Positions 45,257 to 53,125 of a stretch of DNA of 64,000 nt are shown piece after piece. The stretch comes from Bdellovibrionales bacterium. Lineage in GTDB: Bacteria; Bdellovibrionota; Bdellovibrionia; Bdellovibrionales; JAMPXM01. The stretch is taken from positions 271,918 through 335,917 of the forward strand of contig JADJOF010000005.1 in NCBI GenBank assembly GCA_016713885.1, given 5' to 3'. Below the pieces are notes generated by a model. That model was given only the letters and a program-made list of their open reading frames with translations, did not search any database and was not told where the DNA came from. A program made the position numbers and the translations under genes. Numbering within the stretch: position 1 is the stretch's first letter; the number at the start of each line of letters is the position of its first letter.

Positions 45257-45736
45257 TCACGGGCACTTTTTGACGGGATCGAGAGAGACGCCTCCATAAT
45301 TCGCCGTGTGAAACGAAAAGGTTGAATTCGATTCTTTCGTAAAGTCCTTTACGATTCCGCCACTGCCGGTGAAGAAAGAATACTTCATATTCTTTCTCAA
45401 ATAGATCACATCGCCTGCTTTTGCCTTGAACGTTTTGTTGACGATCAGTTGAGAGAAGTCGCGCCCTTCTTTCCCGATTTTCATGCAATCGTCGTATGAA
45501 ATATCAGATCGACGTCGGCAATTGGAGTCGTCCATTTTCGCAGCCATCGCCGCGTAACCGAGGTTGCCTATGCAGAGTTTGATTGGATAGCTTTCTAAAA
45601 GTGATGTCTCCCGATCGACATCTTTCTGGAAAATGACATCAGGTTCCGCGCCAATCGCCATTGCGATTGGCGGAGAAAAGGTGAATACGAGTAGCGACGC
45701 CGCCAGGTTGATCAATGAGTACCCCACTGAGTACAT
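45257..45736 (-). CDS. Exported protein of unknown function
   Basis: The 159-residue protein has a signal peptide or anchor (YSLINLAASLLVFTFSPPIAMA), then about 130 residues with four Cys. Two of these lie in KLCIGN and SNCRRRSDISYDDC and could form disulfides. The C-terminal part is beta-rich with charged residues (KAKAGDVIYLRKNMKYSFFT). No family recognised. It is convergent with the FmdB gene. Confidence 0.6.
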   Translation of the reverse strand: MYSVGYSLINLAASLLVFTFSPPIAMAIGAEPDVIFQKDVDRETSLLESYPIKLCIGNLGYAAMAAKMDDSNCRRRSDISYDDCMKIGKEGRDFSQLIVNKTFKAKAGDVIYLRKNMKYSFFTGSGGIVKDFTKESNSTFSFHTANYGGVSLDPVKKCP

Positions 45737-45771
45737 ATGCTACAGGCTCGTATTTTCGTCTGTCTAGAAAA

Positions 45772-45808
45772 GTCGTCTCTCCCATTCACGCATCGACCTG
45801 AATGCCTA
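45772..45808. repeat. Imperfect 37-bp direct repeat, copy A
   Basis: The sequence starts GTCGTCTCTCCC and matches 46527-46563 at about 30 of 37 positions, the first 12 exactly. Copy B lies directly at the 3' end of the RAYT-like gene. RAYT genes are often flanked by REP sequences, but no clear stem-loop is seen, so this link is only suggestive. Confidence 0.45.
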
Positions 45809-45935
45809 TGCGTTTGCGATCGTCAGATGAGCTCGGCGCGATCGGTGCCCGGGGCGCAACGGATGCGATTTGCAGATTCCCGCAGTCCAGAGATATTCAG
45901 CGGAATCGCGGGACGTCCGCTCAAGAGCTAAGGGG

Positions 45936-46487
45936 CTAGCGCTCGAGTTTTCTTACGATTTCATTCGTTGGACTGACCCATAGCTGCGCCTCGACAGCCA
46001 ATGGCGATTGGCTCGATGAAAGATCATTGCTAAACAGATATTCCAGCTCATCCAGCATGAAGAGCCGATCACAAAGCGGATTCTGATATTTCTCCCCGGC
46101 CACTTTTCGATTTTCCACATTGAATGACAACATCGTGTCGCCATACGAAAAACTGATCGAATTTCTATGGAGATGTACCAGGTCTATGGCGTAGCCAATA
46201 TTGAGTGGGTGTTCTTCAAAACGCTTATTGCGCCCCAAAAAGAAATAGATTGGCGCCGAAAGTACCGGAGCTCCACCCATTGCGACAAATCTTGCTCGCA
46301 TCAGCCTCTCCACTTCGAAGCGTTGCTCAACATACCTCGGATCTGCGAAGCGATTCAGTCCCCATGAACTCTGCTCGTCTAACCTGTTTAGAACATCATG
46401 GAGTTGATGAGGTGCTGTGGATGTGATCGAGCGGAAGGGCTCGCCTCGGCTATAGTGTACAATAAAGTTTGGAGGCCTCTGCTTCAT
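45936..46487 (-). CDS. Protein of unknown function
   Basis: The 183-residue protein has no signal peptide or membrane helix. It is alpha/beta by pattern, with FVAMGGAPVLSAPIYFFLGRNKRF and DRLFMLDELEYLF as notable segments. No family recognised. ATG 46487 has a weak ribosome site (TTAGGGT). It lies between two copies of an imperfect direct repeat. Confidence 0.6.
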   Translation of the reverse strand: MKQRPPNFIVHYSRGEPFRSITSTAPHQLHDVLNRLDEQSSWGLNRFADPRYVEQRFEVERLMRARFVAMGGAPVLSAPIYFFLGRNKRFEEHPLNIGYAIDLVHLHRNSISFSYGDTMLSFNVENRKVAGEKYQNPLCDRLFMLDELEYLFSNDLSSSQSPLAVEAQLWVSPTNEIVRKLER

Positions 46488-46526
46488 ACCCTAAGATTCC
46501 TAAAGCAGACGACGTTAGTCATCTCC

Positions 46527-46563
46527 GTCGTCTCTCCCGTACACGCACCGACCTATAGCCCTA
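46527..46563. repeat. Imperfect 37-bp direct repeat, copy B
   Basis: The partner of 45772-45808, at the 3' end of the interrupted RAYT-like gene. It shares the exact 12-mer GTCGTCTCTCCC and most of the following 25 bases. Confidence 0.45.
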
Positions 46564-46847
46564 CGAAAACGCCAGCACGACATGTCGCCATCGCTCGGGC
46601 CTTAGCATCTGTGAGCGTGGCGGCACGGCACCGTCGGCCTCAAGCTGATTGAGAACAAGATAGTCATTAACGACATTGTAGTCGCGGCCCCAGGCGATCA
46701 CGCGCGTAAATGGCCGCGAGTTCCAAAATCCCTGTTCTACGCCTGAGTCGCGCTTACGTTGAATGGTGCGAGCGATTCCGCCCGTGATGCCAGAGATGAA
46801 TCCCTTCCACATGAACTGTTTTGAGAGCTTCAAAGTGATGTGAAGGT

Positions 46848-46866
46848 CAATGCCGTTCGGTTAGCG
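46848..46866. repeat. Left inverted repeat of the IS4 element
   Basis: Exact reverse complement of 48244-48262. The target duplication ATGTGAAGGT is directly outside, at 46838-46847. Confidence 0.93.
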
Positions 46867-48033
46867 AGCGTTTCTTAAGACCAAATTATGAGTTGGGTAT
46901 TCGCGCCCGCGATGTTTTACGACTCTCGCATAGCTTCTGGCATCACGCCTTCGCCTCTCGACTGTTCGATTTGCCCAGTGATTGATGAGTAGGAAAAAGT
47001 CGTCGTGCTTCTTCATCAGGAGCAAACAGATGTTTTCGACGACTAAGCCCACTATCAATTTGAAGTTTGATTTTTCATACTCGACAGCTAGCAATTCGCG
47101 TCTGATTTTAAGTTGTCGCCGCGTTACGTTCACCAGCCAAAGAAGAGCGAATATTTCCTGCAGAATGCCGTTTAAGCTCTTCGAATGCCACTGACCGATT
47201 TTGAGTGTGCACGTGAGTTCTTTGAACGACGTTTCAATCTCCCAGCGACGCCGGTAAAGCTTCCCGATTTCCTTCGTAGAAAACTGACTGGCCGACAAGT
47301 TGGTAACGAACACCATGTCCTGCTTTGAGCTCGGATTCCTAATTTTCACAAGACGAACCGTTAGATCCGGACTGATTCGTCTCTCGCCGGGTTGGATGCG
47401 CCAGATTATTTCCTTTGATCTGGCCAGGGATTTCGCAAAGTCACGCACCTCGCTTTTGACGCCACGACCTTTTCCTTCTTTGACGTCGCAACGCGCGCGC
47501 ACGATAAAGAAATTTTCATTTTCTTCATGCGCGCGAAAGAGATCATAACCGCAATGGAGACGGTCATAAATTGAGATACTGTTTTTCTCATATTTCTGCA
47601 CCATTAACTGGGCCAGATGCACTTCGTCCTGATTGGACGAGAATTCAAAATTTCGAATTGTTCCGTTCACGACGTCGAGCGTTTGCGTCGTGTACATTTT
47701 TAGATAGTGAGTCTCTTTGGTTTTTGAAGATGGATATCCGTGAAGACCTTTCGCTAAAAGGTCTTCACTCCGTGGAAGGTCAAACTGATCACCGTCGATC
47801 GCGTAAATATGAAAACCGCGATAGAGCTCGCGAGACTCATTGTTGGTATCCAAGTCGTCGTTGAAAATCTCTTCGAAAAACTCGTACGAAACTTTCTTCC
47901 TCGCTTCGGAAAGCGAACTTTTTGATGGAGTTTGTTCGGCCTTAAGTCCGCTGTTTTTCCATGTCTTTTGAAGAGCGCGATGATAGCCATCGCAATTCGT
48001 CAAAGCGGAAAGTTCCAGCACGGAGAGAAACAT
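46861..48033 (-). CDS. IS4-family DDE transposase
   Basis: From ATG 48033 the 390-residue protein has YAIDGDQFDLP and IYDRLHCGYD (the first two catalytic Asp), then YRRRWEIETSFKE with the YREK-type Glu, followed by a C-terminal helical region. The N-terminus is short for the family: upstream, SRSRKFDPRKMFL continues in the same frame, and an earlier segment from ATG 48194 (VKLVRNILKRIEN) is in another frame. One base missing near 48150 would join them into 444 residues. It may thus be frameshifted or a sequence error. Confidence 0.85.
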   Translation of the reverse strand: MFLSVLELSALTNCDGYHRALQKTWKNSGLKAEQTPSKSSLSEARKKVSYEFFEEIFNDDLDTNNESRELYRGFHIYAIDGDQFDLPRSEDLLAKGLHGYPSSKTKETHYLKMYTTQTLDVVNGTIRNFEFSSNQDEVHLAQLMVQKYEKNSISIYDRLHCGYDLFRAHEENENFFIVRARCDVKEGKGRGVKSEVRDFAKSLARSKEIIWRIQPGERRISPDLTVRLVKIRNPSSKQDMVFVTNLSASQFSTKEIGKLYRRRWEIETSFKELTCTLKIGQWHSKSLNGILQEIFALLWLVNVTRRQLKIRRELLAVEYEKSNFKLIVGLVVENICLLLMKKHDDFFLLINHWANRTVERRRRDARSYARVVKHRGREYPTHNLVLRNAR

Positions 48034-48243
48034 TTTCCGCGGATCAAATTTTCTAGAGCGAGAGAGAAAATGTTTTTGCGTAGCGTGGCAACGCTTGAAC
48101 TTGCTAGGTAAGCGAGGGAATATAATGCTGCGGGTCGTGACGCGTGCGTGTCATTTTCAATCCTTTTTAAAATGTTGCGTACGAGTTTCACCACGTACCC
48201 GCAAATTTTCTCTCGCCATCATCGCAAAATCAAACGCTTATGC

Positions 48244-48262
48244 CGCTAACCGAACGGCATTG
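48244..48262. repeat. Right inverted repeat of the IS4 element
   Basis: Exact reverse complement of 46848-46866. The second target duplication copy is at 48263-48272. Confidence 0.93.
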
Positions 48263-48528
48263 ATGTGAAGGTGGTTGCCAGCGTTCACGATCCGGTAAAT
48301 ACGAACTCCGTGGCGCTTAGCGAGTTTCGCGATCACGGCACGTATGATGGTGTCATATTTTAAGAGCGACTTCGGTCCCTTCGCGCGATCACTCCTTAAA
48401 ACAAGGTGCATCGCCTCTTTTGTCACGACGGGCCGGTATTGACGCGAGGCCCGCGTGGTTCTGCGGCCGGGCGAGAACGCGCGCTCTTTCTCTGGAAATC
48501 CATGAAATGTCGTTTGTTTCCGGGCCAT

Positions 48529-49016
48529 GGGTTTCCTCGATTTTTGTGGTGACCGTGGATCTACTTTAGAAGACGAAAGAGGTCAAGATGTAAGGAAGGT
48601 GAGGGCAAAATGGATGGTCTGCTTTCGGCGAGAGAGTCTTGGTACGTCTAGGGCGGAAAGGAGGGAGGGAGGGAGGTATCGGTATTGATGGTCCGTTGGG
48701 TTTGAGTGGAGAGGTAAAGGGAATCTGACGGGGAATGGCAGAAAGCCTTGGTCGCACGAGGACAGACTCGAAAACACAGGTGGGTGACGGCTTGCGCCGT
48801 CAATGTGTCGAACTTTTTGTCGACGAGGACTCCGCGCGCAAAATTCATCGGGTGGCGGCGAGTGGTCGTCAAAACTAAATCATATTCGGTGGTTGAGTTA
48901 CCCACCTTTTTGTCTCATCGGGAATTTCTGGATTGATTTGGCTACGCAGGCCGATGGACTCTGGCTTGCATTGTCTCGGACGATTCTAAAGTCAACATTG
49001 CCCAAAAGGATGACGT
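48529..49016. other. Gene-free stretch upstream of the RAYT gene
   Basis: No supported gene. It holds a (GAGG)4 microsatellite at 48661-48676 and a perfect 7-bp hairpin TGACGGC-TTGC-GCCGTCA at 48785-48802, which could be a REP-like structure served by the RAYT gene or a regulatory hairpin. The ribosome site AAAGGA for the gene at 49017 lies at its right end. Confidence 0.6.
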
Positions 49017-49535
49017 ATGAAAGTGACCAATCTCTTATTTGTCCTCGGTTTAAGTGTCCTCGGGTTCAGTTCGCTGGCATTGGCGGAAGATAAAATCGAT
49101 CTTGATCGCTATCAGCAGTCGATCAATTCACAGTCGGCTTCATTTTTAATTTCATACGGTGGACGTCATGATTTTAACGAATCGCAAGTTTTGTGCATTA
49201 ATAAAGACGCAATGAATTGGGACTATAACTTTCCAGAGAATATACGAGTCGGTGAATATCCAAATCGCGAGGAGTTTCTTGAAAACAGGCTGGTGCATGC
49301 GCATTGCCAGTTTAGTACGCGGTTCGAGTCCAATGGGCCTGTCTCAAATGTTAAGCTTTCAACTTCAGACGGACAGGTCGTGGACGGAGAATTGACGGTC
49401 TTCGCTGAAGCTACATCTGGCGTGTCGAGGATTCGCCCGTTGCAGATGCAAGTCAGTGATGCAGAAACACTCTGTAAAGCTCGTGCAATTGAAAAGATGC
49501 AGAAGCTAATTCAGCAAAAGGGCAATTGTCAGTAA
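49017..49535 (+). CDS. Exported protein of unknown function
   Basis: The 172-residue protein has a signal peptide (VTNLLFVLGLSVLGFSSLALAE) followed by a beta-rich domain with four Cys (VLCINKD, HCQFST, LCKAR, NCQ). No family recognised. The promoter region shows AAAGGA 6 nt before ATG 49017. A periplasmic or surface role is inferred only from the signal. Confidence 0.6.
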   Translation: MKVTNLLFVLGLSVLGFSSLALAEDKIDLDRYQQSINSQSASFLISYGGRHDFNESQVLCINKDAMNWDYNFPENIRVGEYPNREEFLENRLVHAHCQFSTRFESNGPVSNVKLSTSDGQVVDGELTVFAEATSGVSRIRPLQMQVSDAETLCKARAIEKMQKLIQQKGNCQ

Positions 49536-49647
49536 GCTGCGATTTGCGCAATCTTTCGAGATTTGCGCAAAACAGTACACTGCTTAGTCAGACTACTTGG
49601 GAGCGTCGGTGAGGGTATTGGATGTGGTGCCTCCATTGTCAGTGGCA

Positions 49648-50385
49648 ATGTTGGAGAAATGGGCGCTAAGAGAAATTGTCCGGTTTATAGCCCGCGTGCT
49701 AGAGACGGCATTGACGCTTTTCACGTTGAGCGTGGTGCTCGCCTGTGTGCTTTGCACGGGGCGAGTCCATGCCGCGGCCGCTGGGCGTTGCGAGGTGCTG
49801 TTTGCCACTGCGGCATCTGAGGCACGTGAATCGACGGCGGACCTGCTTCCTCTCTTGCGAATGAAGCCCGAGTATCGCGGTGAAGACCGGGGCCTGTACA
49901 CCGACCCTGCGACTCATGTGCGATGGAACGTTCAGTACTTTTCGTCGGTCGAGCGTGCCCAGCACGAGATTTTTTCGCGAAGTGGAAAGTTCTATGATGT
50001 GAATGGTCGAGAGTTGAACTCCGCGTTTGATGCTGAGGCGTTCAGCTTTGAGGATGCGCTCCTCGTGATCGACAAGGACTTTCGAATGTATGTGCTGAGT
50101 GGTGAAGAACGCGGACGGCTACATCACTCCAGTCTGGTGGCCGGAGGAGATGTGCTGTTCGCGGGAACGATTGCGTTTATGGATGGTCGCGTTCGACACA
50201 TGAGCGATAGCAGCGGACACTATAAACCGGAACCGTGGCGGACGCGGCGGGTTGTTCGCCTCATGCGCGATCGCGGAGCCGATCTTTCGCAGATGCGGCT
50301 CTCGGGTCACGTCGCGACCGAGTATGGCGGTTCGGTGTCGCTGACTGCTGCGCAAGTTCAGAAGTTCATTCTCGCAAATCCTTAA
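49648..50385 (+). CDS. Exported protein with a SGHYKP-type C-terminal motif
   Basis: The N-terminus has a hydrophobic export segment (TALTLFTLSVVLACVLC to about residue 40) and the mature part starts near AAAAGRC. The central region (LYTDPATHVRWNVQYFSS, FYDVNGRELNSAFDAEAFSFEDALLVIDKD) leads to HHSSLVAGGDVLFAGTIAFMDGRVRHMSDSSGHYKPEP, a conserved block also seen in various exported proteins of unknown role. The last 40 residues are basic. ATG 49648 or the earlier TTG 49597 could start it; ATG fits the signal better. No pathway is suggested by neighbours. Confidence 0.65.
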   Translation: MLEKWALREIVRFIARVLETALTLFTLSVVLACVLCTGRVHAAAAGRCEVLFATAASEARESTADLLPLLRMKPEYRGEDRGLYTDPATHVRWNVQYFSSVERAQHEIFSRSGKFYDVNGRELNSAFDAEAFSFEDALLVIDKDFRMYVLSGEERGRLHHSSLVAGGDVLFAGTIAFMDGRVRHMSDSSGHYKPEPWRTRRVVRLMRDRGADLSQMRLSGHVATEYGGSVSLTAAQVQKFILANP

Positions 50386-50388
50386 ATT

Positions 50389-51324
50389 CTATTCGAGCAG
50401 AGCTTTTGTGATCTGCTCTTGGGCATCGCGAAAGCGCGTGGGGCCATCTTTTGCACCGCGCTCGGTTTGTAGCATCGTGTAGACAGTCTTATGTGGGATG
50501 CCGCTCAGCTCAGTGAATCGAGCTAGGTGTTTATGGGGCGCAGTTTGACTGGCGATGGCGACTTTGATTCCGGCAGTCTTGCTTTGCAATGCGATGTTTG
50601 CAAGGTGGGCAGCACTTGGAGAAAGCCCTGGCTTCTCCTCAATAGAGCCGAGAGATTTGATTCCATAGAGTGAGAAGAAGTAAAGAAACTCGCGATGGTA
50701 TTCGATCACCACGGGTTCTTTCGCAGAACGCTCAATCAGCGGCTTTAGTTTCAGTCGTGTGGTCTCTTCAATCTCGGTCATCTCTTTGACGAAGGCTTCA
50801 CGATTTTTTTTAAACGTCGTGGCCATTTCGGGGCGAAGGCGAATCAAGGCTTCAAGCACTGCCGTCGAGGCTTGAGCGAGTGCTCGTGGCGAAAGATTGA
50901 AGTGCGGATTGCCGCCAGCGTGAATATCGCCCTTTGATCGATCAGACCCTGCTTCTGACTTTTCAAGAACATCAACCGTTGAGCTCAATTCGCAGTAGCC
51001 TTTGCCGCCGGGCTGAATAGCGGCATTTCCGGAGCGAGCGAGAACGCGTGGGAGCCAGCCGGACTCGAGATCGAGTCCCATAGCGCAGACGAGGTCGGCC
51101 TTGATGGCCTGCTGCACGAAGCGCGGTGAGGCGTCGACAAAGTGTGGATCTTCAACACCTGTCAGAAAAGATTGTACGTGAACTTCGCTTCCGCCGATTG
51201 CTGCGACGACGGCTTGAACGTCGGCGAGTGACGTCATGACTTCAAGTGGTGCGGCTTGAGCCTCAGAATGCACGAGTAAAGCGGTGAGGACAGAAAGTAC
51301 TCCGAAGGTGATGTCAGTCTTCAT
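50389..51324 (-). CDS. Zinc/manganese ABC transporter substrate-binding protein (ZnuA/TroA-like)
   Basis: The 311-residue protein has a signal peptide ending SEAQA, then the cluster A-1 fold: PHFVDASP with the first His ligand, a short acidic/His segment (GDIHAGGNPHFNLSP), EYHREFLYFF and the backbone helix. It captures Zn2+ (or Mn2+) in the periplasm for an ABC importer. The permease and ATPase genes are not adjacent. The start ATG 51324 overlaps the end of the upstream lipoprotein gene by 11 nt, so the two are one operon under the Fur-type palindrome at 51937. Confidence 0.85.
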   Translation of the reverse strand: MKTDITFGVLSVLTALLVHSEAQAAPLEVMTSLADVQAVVAAIGGSEVHVQSFLTGVEDPHFVDASPRFVQQAIKADLVCAMGLDLESGWLPRVLARSGNAAIQPGGKGYCELSSTVDVLEKSEAGSDRSKGDIHAGGNPHFNLSPRALAQASTAVLEALIRLRPEMATTFKKNREAFVKEMTEIEETTRLKLKPLIERSAKEPVVIEYHREFLYFFSLYGIKSLGSIEEKPGLSPSAAHLANIALQSKTAGIKVAIASQTAPHKHLARFTELSGIPHKTVYTMLQTERGAKDGPTRFRDAQEQITKALLE

Positions 51325-51922
51325 AGCGCGGTTCACTCCTGATGATAGAGAGAATGGTCGAGGAGTTGAGTTTAACTCCCCAATGCACCCCTTGGCCAAG
51401 TCCTGGAGACGGCGCGGTGGGGGCTTCGGCAGAATTCAAGAGAAGAGTTTCGTCGTTCCAGATCAAGACGTGGGCCGCGCCCTCTTCGTCGTTATGGATA
51501 TCGATGGAAAGTGAAATGGGCCGGGTCGCGTCGATGCTGGTCATAGCGGTCGACCAGTCTGAGGTGATTGATCCGGTTTGTGCTATAAGCCGTAGCCGGG
51601 TCGAATTGGCTTCGCGTGAGAAAGTAAGCGAGAGGCCATTTTCTAGACCGGATTGGGCATGGCTCACGAGCTCAAACGAACCTTGCGGATCTATCTCGAC
51701 TTTAAATGCGTAGTTGCTACCGCTAGCGGTGGATTCAAGAGGAGAGTCTGCGACAAAAAGCCCCGGCTCTTTTTGGAAAAAAGAGGTCCCGCCGATCATC
51801 TGTGTTTGCCCAAGTCGTGCACGTTCTTCGGCGAGTGCTCGGTCGGGATTGTAGGAGTTCGAACAGCCGAGAAGGGATGCGATAGCGAGAACAACGGTGA
51901 GGCGAGGAAAAAGTGATTTCAT
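51314..51922 (-). CDS. Lipoprotein of unknown function in the zinc operon
   Basis: The 202-residue protein from ATG 51922 has a lipobox (SLLGCSN, Cys near 20) and a beta-rich body with a GSFELVSHAQSGLENGLSLTF stretch and few Cys. It has a GAGGCG ribosome site. The zinc-binding protein gene follows with overlap, so it may be an outer-membrane partner in zinc uptake. No family recognised. The Fur-type palindrome lies 15 nt upstream of the ATG. Confidence 0.65.
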   Translation of the reverse strand: MKSLFPRLTVVLAIASLLGCSNSYNPDRALAEERARLGQTQMIGGTSFFQKEPGLFVADSPLESTASGSNYAFKVEIDPQGSFELVSHAQSGLENGLSLTFSREANSTRLRLIAQTGSITSDWSTAMTSIDATRPISLSIDIHNDEEGAAHVLIWNDETLLLNSAEAPTAPSPGLGQGVHWGVKLNSSTILSIIRSEPRYED

Positions 51923-51936
51923 CGCCTCTTCTCTAA

Positions 51937-51951
51937 TGCGAATGATTCGCA
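51937..51951. promoter_or_regulatory. Fur/Zur-type 7-1-7 palindrome
   Basis: TGCGAAT-G-ATTCGCA is a perfect 7-1-7 inverted repeat, the layout recognised by Fur-family dimers (Fur, Zur, PerR). It lies between the divergent zinc-binding operon (minus) and the Crp/Fnr-type gene (plus). A Fur-family gene is at 52630, which could bind here; the zinc genes suggest Zur. Confidence 0.65.
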
Positions 51952-52002
51952 AAAGCAAGAAAAAGCCCAATGACTTCCAAAGGAAGATGGTACCTTTTGG
52001 CG

Positions 52003-52620
52003 ATGGACTCGCTTCAAAACCTATTTTCCGTCTATGGGCAGAAGACCCGGGCGTATGCGCGGGGCGAGGCTGTCTATCAGGTGGGAGACGAAGCGACAGA
52101 GGTGTTCCAGGTTCGGCGCGGTCTTGTTGGGCTTGTCGCGCATTCGAAAGACGGAATGGCGCATCTCTTGAGGCTTTTTCGACCGGGAGAGTACTTTGGG
52201 CACCGAGCAGCCCTTGCCGGAGAGCGCTACCATGCGACGGCGACCGCGCTTGAGGAAACGGAACTTCTCAGCGTACCGACGGCGGATGTGGAGCGTGCGC
52301 TTGCGGATCCAAAAGCGGCGCGATTGATGATTGCGCGTTTGGCGAAGGATCTTGGTTTTGCGGAGCGCTACCGTGTCGACGTTTTGGATAGCGAGGTCCT
52401 GGCAAAGACGGCGCATGCACTGCTTTATTTGAAAGGCGTTGCGCCTGAGCATCGCTGGACGAGAGCCGAAATTGCGAGTTTCTGTGGTGCAACGGTGTCG
52501 ACGATTATTCGAACGATGGCCAAGCTTGAGAGTGCGGGTTTGATCAAGCAGGACGGCCGCGAGTTTGAACTTTTAAACCGCGCCGAGCTGATGTCGATGA
52601 GCGGTTTCGCTGACGAGTAA
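52003..52620 (+). CDS. Crp/Fnr-family transcription regulator
   Basis: A cNMP-binding-like domain (GEAVYQVGDEATEVFQVRRGLVGLV, then FRPGEYFGHRAALAGERYHATATAL, residues about 22-95) is joined to a winged helix with the recognition region RAEIASFCGATVSTIIRTMAKLESAGLI (about 155-182). The phosphate cassette differs from cAMP binders (FGHRAALAGERYHATA), so the ligand may be other. No Cys cluster for Fe-S. It could regulate the sulfur genes or the zinc operon that starts nearby. ATG 52003 or ATG 51970 may be the start. Confidence 0.85.
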   Translation: MDSLQNLFSVYGQKTRAYARGEAVYQVGDEATEVFQVRRGLVGLVAHSKDGMAHLLRLFRPGEYFGHRAALAGERYHATATALEETELLSVPTADVERALADPKAARLMIARLAKDLGFAERYRVDVLDSEVLAKTAHALLYLKGVAPEHRWTRAEIASFCGATVSTIIRTMAKLESAGLIKQDGREFELLNRAELMSMSGFADE

Positions 52621-52629
52621 GCAACCGAT

Positions 52630-53112
52630 TTACTTTGCGGCCTTGCTGGTGCTGGTTGTGCATTTTGGGCAGAGGCCGGAGAATTCCACGCGGTGACGGA
52701 GCTCGCTGAATCCTCGCTTCTTGAGTGAGAGCTCTTCGGCAGTGAAAGAGCAAATCTCCATCGGTTCGCGAAAGTGACACTGTCGACAGACAAAATAATG
52801 GTGATGATGATCTTGATCTTTGGCGGCAATTTCGTAGATGGCGGAATCACCGCCGACGTCGATGCGATTCAACAGCCCAAGCTCTTCAAACAGGGTGAGT
52901 GTGCGATAGATGGTGGCAAGATCGCTCTTGGCGTGGGGTTTAAGTGTGTCGGCGCTAAACGGCGACTTTTGCTCAAGCGCCGCTTTTAAGATCGATCGAC
53001 GAGGTGCCGTGATTCGCGCACCCTGCCCGCGAAGGCCATTTTCGAGGCGCAGGAAGGCATCTTTCTCGTTGAGGCGGTGCCGGCAATTGGACATGCACCT
53101 GATATAGTGCAT
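52630..53112 (-). CDS. Fur-family metalloregulator, Zur-like
   Basis: The 160-residue protein has the Fur layout: a winged helix with ITAPRRSILKAALEQ and DLATIYRTLTLFEELGLL, the metal site DHHHHYFVCRQCHFREPMEIC with the first CxxC, and CPKC near the C-terminus. The two Cys pairs form the structural zinc site. The Cys pairs and the zinc operon nearby favour Zur or Fur over PerR. ATG 53112 or ATG 53094 could start it. It follows the TerC gene by 13 nt in the same direction. Confidence 0.85.
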   Translation of the reverse strand: MHYIRCMSNCRHRLNEKDAFLRLENGLRGQGARITAPRRSILKAALEQKSPFSADTLKPHAKSDLATIYRTLTLFEELGLLNRIDVGGDSAIYEIAAKDQDHHHHYFVCRQCHFREPMEICSFTAEELSLKKRGFSELRHRVEFSGLCPKCTTSTSKAAK

Positions 53113-53125
53113 GCCCTGTTTACGC

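Larger units (their letters stand above)
46848..48262 (-). mobile_element. IS4-family insertion sequence, 1415 bp
   Basis: Perfect 19-bp inverted repeats CAATGCCGTTCGGTTAGCG lie at 46848-46866 and 48244-48262. The 10-bp target duplication ATGTGAAGGT occurs at 46838-46847 and 48263-48272, in the IS4-family range. Inside, one transposase reads on the minus strand. Removing the element and one duplication restores the RAYT-like gene exactly, so the site and direction of insertion are certain. Confidence 0.93.
46561..48528 (-). pseudogene. RAYT/IS200-type Y1 transposase gene split by an IS4 element
   Basis: The N-terminal part (48528 to 48263) and C-terminal part (46837 to 46561) flank the IS4 element. 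Joining them at the target duplication restores NHLHITLKLSKQF and a single 180-residue protein. NAGNHLHI carries the HUH metal motif of Y1 transposases, and DYNVVNDYLVLNQ near the end is the likely Tyr helix. REP-associated tyrosine transposases of this type act on REP palindromes. The gene is inactivated by the insertion, but the coding sequence is otherwise intact. An imperfect direct repeat lies at its 3' end and a hairpin (48785-48802) upstream. Confidence 0.75.

Noticed and set aside
45772..46563. CRISPR-like repeats
   Set aside because: Only two imperfect copies 755 bp apart with a gene between them; no spacers or cas genes.
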